From: Elysia crispata
Taxonomy: Eukaryota > Mollusca > Gastropoda > Plakobranchidae
Length of the DNA stretch: 64,000 bases
Direction: 5' to 3'
Assembly (NCBI GenBank): GCA_033675545.1
Contig: JAWDGP010000891.1
Span: forward strand, 199,001-263,000
Shown: positions 1 through 64,000 of the stretch, piece after piece
Layout: the number at the start of each line of letters is the position of its first letter
How positions within the stretch are numbered: position 1 is the stretch's first letter
Translations under genes and position numbers: made by a program
Notes under the pieces: generated by a model
The model's database searches: none
Seen by the model: the letters and a program-made list of their open reading frames with translations, nothing else
What the model was told of the DNA's origin: nothing

Positions 1-364
1 AGACAGTCATCGATGTAAACAGCCACACCTGGCAGGTCATGTGTCAATTGATCCATCACCTCTTGAAAATATCCCGGAGCAGAGGTTATTCCGAAAGGAA
101 GCCGTTGTTGCAGGAGTACTTACCTGTGTGTGCCCAAGGCGAGTTTTTCTTGCGAGGCTGGGGACAACTGGATCTGGTTGTACGCATCTGCCAGGTCAAT
201 TTTGCTGAAATAATGACCTCCACCAAGCCTTCTTATCAAATCCTCTGGTTTAGGAATAGGGTGTCTGTGTGTCTCCAGCTGAGGGTTCACCGTCACCGAG
301 TAGTCACCACAGACACGTATCTGGGCCTTAGGTTGCCCCTGAAGAGCTTTCTTTCTTATAGGTA

Positions 365-1741
365 CGAGGGCATATTGAAAAGTTCTGCCTCCAACGCCAT
401 AATTTATCGAGATTTCAATTTAGAATCTTCTAGTTTGGCATCAATACTCTCAAACGCTTTGCCTACATGTGTGCAAAATTGCATCTGCGTATGACGTCAT
501 TTGAGCTCAAAATGTGGCGCGTCATCAAGCTTGGTGGTGTCACGCGGTCAGAGGAAAGAAAAATGGCGTCTTCCATGGATCTACGCTTAAAACAAAGGGC
601 TGTGATTGAATTTCTGACTGCAGAAGGTTGTAGTCCTATAGAAATCTTTTATCGTATGAAAGCCGTATATGGTGAAATGTGTTTAGATGTAAGTACTTTG
701 AGACGATGGACACGGCGTTCAAGGGAAGAGAATCCCAGTGAATCAATTGTTCATGATCAAGCCCGTACTGGTCGACCATTGTCAGCGTCAGACTCTAAGC
801 ACCAATCTCGTGTTGATCAGTTGATTCGTGAAAATCGCCGCGTCAAGCAGATTGACATTAGTATTGAAATAGGGATTTCTTAAGAGAGGGTCCACCACAT
901 CATCACAAATCTCCTAGGATACAGGAAAGTTTCTGCTCGATGGGTCCCAAGAATGCTGACGCCTCAGATAAAGCTGCAAAGAGTGCAAATCTGTAGAGAA
1001 CTGTTGGCAAAATTTGATGAGGATGGTGAAGACTTCCTCCGTCAAATTGTCACTGGGGATGAATCCTGGGTTCATCATTATGATCCTGAATCAAAGCAAC
1101 AGTCGAAGGAGTATAGACAGAAAACGTCACCATCTCCGAAAAAATTCAAAGTGTTTTCTTCCGCACGGAAGGTGCTTCTCACGATCTTTTGGGACAGTGA
1201 CGGTGTGGTTCACACAGAATTTTTGGAACAAGGCAACACCGTAAATTCTACGAAATATGTGAACACACTGGAGAAACTGAAAGCGAGGTTGCGACGGGAA
1301 AGGAGTGAGAAAGTTTCCATCATCCATCACGACAACACTCGCCCTCACACAAGTTTGGAAACTCGCACGGCTTTAGATCGTTTAGGCCTCCGGACATTAC
1401 CGCACCCGCCTCATAGCCCAGATCTTGCTCCGAGCGATTTCTTCCTTTTTCCAAAACTCAAGGATTACCTCAACGGCAACCGTTACGAGACAGACGAAGA
1501 TGTGAAGAATGCTGTTCTTCCTTGGTGCAGACACAAGACTGCAGACTTCTTCGCTGACGGCATCCAACAGGTCGTCCGTCGGTGGCGGCTCTGTATCGAA
1601 CGGGACGGTGATTATGTTGAAAAATGATATGTCATCTGGTGCTAAATAAAATGACCTTTCATTTGGTGTAAGTATCATTTGTTTGTCTTCATTATTTCCA
1701 AAGTTATGGACTTGGAGGCAAAACTTATCAATATGCCCTCG
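365..1741 (+). mobile_element. mariner (Tc1/mariner) DNA transposon, nearly intact
   Basis: The terminal inverted repeats are 28 bp with two mismatches: left end 365-392, beginning CGAGGGCATATTGA, and right end 1714-1741 as its reverse complement. Both ends are flanked by TA (363-364 and 1742-1743), the mariner target site. The 1377-bp length and the single transposase frame are typical of the family. It sits inside the reverse transcriptase region of the minus-strand gypsy element and is therefore the younger insertion. Confidence 0.93.
563..1627 (+). pseudogene. mariner transposase with one in-frame stop
   Basis: The frame starts at ATG 563 (MASSMDLRLKQRAVIEFL) and ends at TGA 1625-1627, 355 codons including the stop, the usual mariner length. 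An N-terminal helix-turn-helix region is followed by WVPRML, TGDESWVHHY (first catalytic Asp), HHDNTRPH (second Asp) and SPDLAPSDFF (third Asp). There are 34 residues between the second and third Asp, the mariner D,D34D signature. The C-terminus GDYVEK is canonical. One TAA at 881-883 interrupts an otherwise open frame between the DNA-binding and catalytic parts, so this copy should not make a full transposase unless the stop is read through. The catalytic triad is intact, which suggests a fairly recent insertion. Confidence 0.92.
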
Positions 1742-3399
1742 TACAACTGGCGTACCATAGCTGCTAAAGGTGGTGGGCTTCCATACTCCTTTAGCTATGC
1801 CCGCATCGTAGGTCATCTTGTACCGCTAGAGGGACAGTGCGGGGTTTGCAGAACACGGGTTTAGCATCGACCTTAAATTTTATGTCTAATTCAAAATCCT
1901 TGAGTAAACCCCGTCCCGGGGAAAATAATGTTGGGAACTCTGCACACAAACTCTTACAAGCAGTTTGTAGCGCACTGTTTGGCTGATTTGACTTGCTATA
2001 GGATTGGGAGCCCTTGATTTGTTTAATTTGCTGAAGCATTCTATCTACTGAGATATTCAGTTCTTTGATTGCTGACCTGCCCAGAATGTTCAGTTTAGAG
2101 ATTTTGGTAACTACCAAGTTGATTAATGTTGGCTTTGTTCCTTCTACTTTACTCTTTTCTTGAAACGATCCTAGAACAGGAAGTGGGTGTCCAGAGGCCG
2201 ACTCGAACCTGCTTGTTACCGGTTGCAATGGAGGTTTTCCCATCTGGTGCCAGACCTCTGAGCATATGAAATTGTCGCCTGCTCCTGTATCCACTTCGAA
2301 TGAGACAGAGTTGTCCCTGAGTTCTGCTGAAACTTAGAGATGGGGGAAGTTTTGGATTCTTTTTACTGTTGAGAGTGTTTCGATCTTGGACACGAATTTT
2401 CTTTTGTGCAGGCACACTTTTTCGATGTGGCCTGTTTTCTGGCAAAATCTACAAACGGCATTTTTAAATTTACAGTCTTTCCCACTGTGGGGACCGCCAC
2501 AACAGTCGCATGTTTCAACGGGAAAATCTTGTCTGATATTGTGTTTGGGTCTAAACCTTTGATGTGCATGTCCCGTAGGACGCGCTGGTGCATTTTGGGT
2601 TCTTTATTTTTTTTTACTTGGGAGCTACCTGTACTGGTACCATACACAGTTTCCTTGGCGCATTTTGCCGTATCCTTGATTTGTGTGGCAATCTCAATGG
2701 CTCTTGAGAAGGAAAGGTCATCGTCCTTGATTTTGAAAAGAGCCTTCATCACTGCTTCATTTTCACATGAGCATATGAAACGAGTCCTCATTGCTTCATC
2801 CTGAGGATTGGTTATAGAACTAAAATCGCAGGTGACTGCATCTTGTCTGATTCTTGCTGCTAAGTCCTGTATGGTCTCCCCTGGTTTCCGACGTATCTCT
2901 GCCCAAAATTTATATCTTTCCCGAACCACGAACCTTTTAGGGTGAAATTGTTCCAGCATGAATTCTCCTATCGCTTTCATAGTGAGGCTGTTTATGTCCA
3001 TGGGTGGAGACTTCTGCTTCGCCAAGTTATCAAGGAGCTTGAAAGTTACTGGCGACTGGTTTGTCAGAAAGATTTGATAGCGCTTGTTCTCTTGTACAGA
3101 ATGTGCCTCCACAAAAGTGTTAAATCGGGCATAATAGCATTCAACAACTCGAAGCTAGGGTCGAAAGGTGTGAAAGAAGGTACTGATTTTGTGACCAACC
3201 CTGAGGGGCTTTTCATTAGCGCCATCAAAGACTCCATCTGTTGGCGGCGTTGTTCTTGTTGTAAAACCATCTGCTCACGGAACACGGTCAGCAAGTCCGA
3301 CATTGCCTCGGCCATGATGTAGAAAACTGAATTTTTCGCGAAACAGTCTAGATGAGATCAGCAACGTCGATAATTGTTCTCCCGTCAGTAAGCTTCTCC

Positions 3400-3655
3400 G
3401 TAGCGCGGTCTTCCAGCCAGGACAAATTTACGCCAAAAGTGACTGCTCACCAGCCGTGCGTCATAGGCGGAGCCACCACTAGGAGCCGCCAGTAAAGGTG
3501 TATGAACTCCCCTCAACACGACCGCCTTAGAAGACTTCTCACTGTTCTTCCCTATCTGCGTAGAGGTGACTGCTCTCCATACTTCGTAGGTGGAGTCACC
3601 ACTAGGAGCCGCTAGTTGTGGTGTAAGAGCTCCCCTCCATATGACTGGCTTGGAA
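3400..3655 (-). repeat. Imperfect ~120-bp tandem duplication in the gypsy leader
   Basis: Two neighbouring blocks share GGAGCCACCACTAGGAGCCG-like sequence (about 3465-3500 and 3588-3622) with similar flanks, including an AGCTCCCCTC/AACTCCCCTC match. They lie between the LTR and gag of the gypsy-like element, so they are probably part of its leader rather than host sequence. Confidence 0.6.
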
Positions 3656-4042
3656 AGCATCGTTTTTGAGATCTAGATCTACCTTGGTTCAAGTTTCTAC
3701 AGTTTGACTTACCACTAAAACACACGCGTTGAGTGAGGGCGAGAGAGTGGTGAACTTTCAAAACTGTTGAAATTGCTCGTAAGGTGGAAATTAATGTGAT
3801 TTTATCCCACCTTATCGATCTAACCAAGATGAGATGGTTAATAGATATTACTTAGCCGCAAAAAAAAAAATCATGAATTTACCGGAGAGAAACAAGGTCT
3901 AGGTCTAGACGTGTACTGTGCTCGTCTGCCTTATCGATATCAGATGCTTCTTTGATCACAGATCCATATTTCCGATGAACATCCTATCTGGATATAAAAT
4001 AGATCTAATTCATTTTTTATTTCATCCCATCCTCGTCGCCAA

Positions 4043-4553
4043 TGTTAAATTTTTAGTTGTAGATCTATAACAAGCCCGAAGATAATCACAGAGAGAAAAT
4101 ATAGATGTAATCTAAGTTATAAACGCAACCATCTTGGTCAAGGTAGAAACCGGAAGAGCCTTTATTTAATTAAAAAGGCCAGGGACTCGCGAGTTACAAT
4201 GTGCTAGTATGGCCGGACAAAACAAACACATAACATTAGGGTTAAAAAACAACCTAAAACCTCAGTCATCTCATCTATCTCTGCGCTTCTCCTCATCCCT
4301 CATCCCTCTATTCAATCAAGAGATACTAATGCAAACCTTTTCAAACATTGGCCAAGTCAGTAGATCTAGTCTCACAGGCCGAGTGTTGGATCCTAGGCGA
4401 GCAAATGAGATTTTATCGCGTGTTCCGCACATACCGCCAGCGGTACCCCACTATCTTATCACAGAACAGAAGCCAATAAAGACGAAAAGTCTGATGCAAT
4501 TTTGTATTATGTCTTATTTATCTATATAACTTCAGGTTGGGCGATTGTTTACA
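4043..4553 (-). repeat. 5' LTR of the gypsy-like element
   Basis: On the minus strand this block begins TGTAAACAATC and ends ATTTAACA, giving short inverted ends of the TG..CA kind. It is followed at once by TTGGCGACGAGGATGGGA, a primer-binding type sequence common after gypsy LTRs. An AATAAA lies inside on the minus strand at 4161-4166. The second LTR is outside the window, so the borders rest on terminal motifs and the primer site only. Confidence 0.65.
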
Positions 4554-6135
<1,582 letters not shown>

Positions 6136-6209
6136 AGGCTCCAGAGGGATTCGAACCCTCGGCCTTCTGCTTACTAGGCAGACGCTCTAACCAACTGAGC
6201 TATAGAGCC
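6136..6209 (-). tRNA. tRNA-Thr (anticodon AGT)
   Basis: The reverse complement folds as a 74-nt cloverleaf. The acceptor stem is GGCTCTA with TGGAGCC, with one G-T wobble pair and T as discriminator base. The D arm is GCTC..GAGC. The anticodon stem TCTGC/GCAGA encloses loop CTAGTAA, giving anticodon AGT (threonine). The T arm contains GGTTCGAATCC. A box (TAGCTCAGTTGG) and B box (GGTTCGAATCC) are intact. No intron and no encoded CCA, as expected for a eukaryote. It points away from PI4KA, whose ATG is 221 bp to the right. Confidence 0.95.
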
Positions 6210-6430
6210 TTTGATTAAAATGAAAATTTTTTTATATAAATTATATATAAATAAAACGTTGCGAGATACCTTGATAAACATTTTATTCATTGGTTCTTTA
6301 ATTTTATCTAATTGCACTTTCCTACAAATTTTGAAGCTTTTTAGAGTAAGCGCTTCACTTATACTGGCTTCTAATAATTTCAGAAAGCTTTCGAACTAGA
6401 ATCTAGAGGTCTAGGACCTGTTTAAAGAAA
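6210..6430 (+). promoter_or_regulatory. Putative promoter and 5' UTR region of PI4KA
   Basis: This short gap between the divergent tRNA gene and the first coding ATG must hold at least part of the 5' UTR, unless an upstream noncoding exon exists. It contains TA-rich words (ATATAAATTATATATAAATA, about 6234-6253). An in-frame TAG at 6404-6406 supports the downstream ATG as the start. No transcription start can be fixed from sequence alone. Confidence 0.3.
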
Positions 6431-62406
<55,976 letters not shown>

Positions 62407-64000
62407 GTGAGGGCACACTAACCTGCCTCTTTACTTATGATTTTATTGACTGTTTTTCATGGTAAGCCTCGGGAGTATGCATGCTTCCTGTTATACTTGG
62501 TTGATTAATTGATTTTTTAAGTAATTGAACCGTATGGGTAGTCACATAAAGGGTACATTCTAGAATTTGAGTGGTTATTTGATTTCAGTAAACTTCAGGT
62601 ATGAGACTCCTAGGCTTGTTTGATTATTTGATTAAACCTTAAGTCTTAAGGTTGTTCGTTAATCAGTTATTCAAGAAATTGCTTGGCAAGATCTGTCATT
62701 TTGAGAGGCACACAATCAGTAATGATTTTGTGTTTACCTTTACTTTTGATCTCCAATGTGAATTCCTAATTGTTGTAGTTAAATTATTGGGGTAATTGCA
62801 AGAAGGTAGATAAGGGGAATTTTCAAAGGCTATTTCAGTATTTGTGATATATTTGTAAACATCAAGAAGGCAGTTCTGTTTGGGTTACAGGTACAAAAAG
62901 CAGTTCTTGCAATATGTTTTAAAAGGCAAAGTTTCTTGAAATTTGTCATAGTTGTGGATGTGAAGAAAACAGCACAGCTGATTAGAGAATAAGTTAAGTT
63001 AGATAGAATATAGCTGTGATGAGAAAAACATGCTGGAGCTGATGTCAAACTGTTAGAGGGAAAAAATAAATATTAACCCACTTTTTTTCTAATATTGATG
63101 ACAATAATACCAAAAAAACATTGTGGATGTGTTGAAAGGAGGACGAATACTTGAATATTTTTCACTTTTAAAGTTTTTCTTTTTAATTTGCTTTTTCTGG
63201 GTTTTTTAGCCTCTCTCCTGAAAGACCTAGATTCCTCTCTATTTGAAGAGATTTTACTTTACAAACTTTAAAGTAAGATTATTACAAATAATTAAAAGCA
63301 GTAAAAAACATGGATGACCTGCAAAATGGGTATGAAGTGACTTCCAGTCCCTGAGCTATCCCTGATGTGGAAATCATGCTTTTTTATGAACAAGCTTTCT
63401 CCATTCAAGTCCTGAGAGTATTGAGATTCATGTCTGTTGAAAACATTTTTGATGCCCTCACTGTATTTCAGAACTACTGACTCCAAATCAAGGCGGTAAT
63501 GTGATAATAAAGAGCCATCTTGATATATCCATCGAGAATTTTCAGTCACATATTCACCCACTGTTTTGAAATGTATTCTGTGGAACAATAGTTTGCCTCT
63601 GCTGCCTTTGGCATAATCAGTTACTTTCTTTGGGCTATATCTAATCTGCCTTATAATTTGCATTTCTGAATGCTGTATTTGCTTCTCTTGGGCTGAGGAG
63701 GGAAAGTTATTTGAAATCTCAGTTATCTGATAATGTGTTTTCTATCTTTGTGTTGAAAATGTTACATATTGCTTTACAAAGGTGGAATGCAAGTGTGGAA
63801 AACCTGTTTTGTTTGGTTACACTTATCACATGTCAATTGTTTCTTCTGTCTAATAAAGAAAAACTTGAAAACTTTCTAGCCTAAAAAACTTGTGAACACT
63901 GGCGCGCCACTAGGCCGATTTTAAAACATCTCTGATTACTGACTTAAGTTTAAAAAAATTGCTGCTCCTTCAATGCCTTATATAGATTTTCCAATGGTGG
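62407..64000 (+). other. Start of PI4KA intron 36
   Basis: No host exon is recognised to the window end. A minus-strand open frame of 123 codons (63292-63663) stands out in length for this AT-rich DNA but is not recognised. Confidence 0.6.
63292..63663 (-). other. Unrecognised 123-codon open frame in intron 36
   Basis: The translation looks protein-like rather than repetitive (GKLLFHRIHFKTVGEYVTE, IYQDGSLLSHYRLDLESVV), with balanced charged and hydrophobic residues, and is the longest non-repeat, non-element frame in the introns. I recognise no family and no promoter or splice context. It could be part of a nested gene, a transposon remnant or chance. Confidence 0.2.

Larger units (their letters stand above)
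1..4553 (-). mobile_element. Ty3/gypsy LTR retroelement, 5' part, broken fossil
   Basis: The minus strand reads, from right to left: an LTR (4043-4553), a primer-site region, a leader with a duplicated ~120-bp block, gag (about 3315-2340) ending in a zinc-knuckle region, an aspartic protease region with a DTG motif (about 2300), and the start of reverse transcriptase (about 1990-1745, then 362-1). The reverse transcriptase part is interrupted by a mariner (365-1741). The element runs off the left edge, so its 3' LTR and integrase are not seen. Domain style and order fit Ty3/gypsy. The coding parts lie in several frames, so besides the mariner insertion it has at least a few breaks. With only one LTR in view, age cannot be measured; it is older than the mariner inside it. 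Confidence 0.85.

Noticed and set aside
1127-1348. Minus-strand frame over the mariner
   Set aside because: It is antisense to the well-supported transposase frame.
63211-63271. Possible alternative last exon after exon 36
   Set aside because: The T-rich acceptor at 63210 is in phase and would add 20 codons before a TAA, but the peptide does not match PI4KA and there is no other support.

Overview
Animal nuclear DNA, AT-rich, with long introns, many microsatellites and nested transposable elements. Recurrent TCTAGATCT-type words and the mix of elements (mariner, Helitron, Ty3/gypsy relatives) fit a mollusc, probably a heterobranch gastropod. That assignment is an inference from general look; the sequence proves only that it is metazoan.

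Layout. 1-4553 is the 5' part of a broken Ty3/gypsy LTR element on the minus strand, cut in its reverse transcriptase region by an almost intact mariner (365-1741) with near-perfect terminal repeats and TA target sites. 4554-6135 is mostly microsatellite. A tRNA-Thr(AGT) gene lies on the minus strand at 6136-6209. From 6431 to beyond the right edge, the plus strand carries one host gene, phosphatidylinositol 4-kinase alpha (PI4KA). I place 36 coding exons (4651 nt, 1550 codons plus one base), all joining in frame with GT..AG introns. They cover the N-terminal and central helical solenoid. The PIK helical region and the kinase domain must lie beyond base 64000.

The introns hold most of the accessory content. 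Intron 1 has a decayed mariner and a 34-bp-arm hairpin. Intron 5 has a hAT-type MITE, a pogo-like element with TA target sites and a ~52-bp degenerate tandem repeat. Intron 6 has a broken 3'-truncated LTR element whose integrase lies upstream of its reverse transcriptase (Gmr1-like order), itself split by a ~2.1-kb insertion. Intron 7 has an internally deleted Helitron with clean ends. Intron 14 has a 43-bp minisatellite, a TA/GA microsatellite, a hammerhead-like motif and a candidate 36-nt cassette exon. Intron 29 has a 25-bp minisatellite. Intron 31 has a possible unclassified DNA element.

I see no bacterial-type operon, CRISPR array or clearly new multi-gene system. The observations most worth a second look are the Gmr1-like domain order, the Helitron deletion product, the candidate PI4KA cassette exon, the intronic hairpin and the hammerhead-like core.
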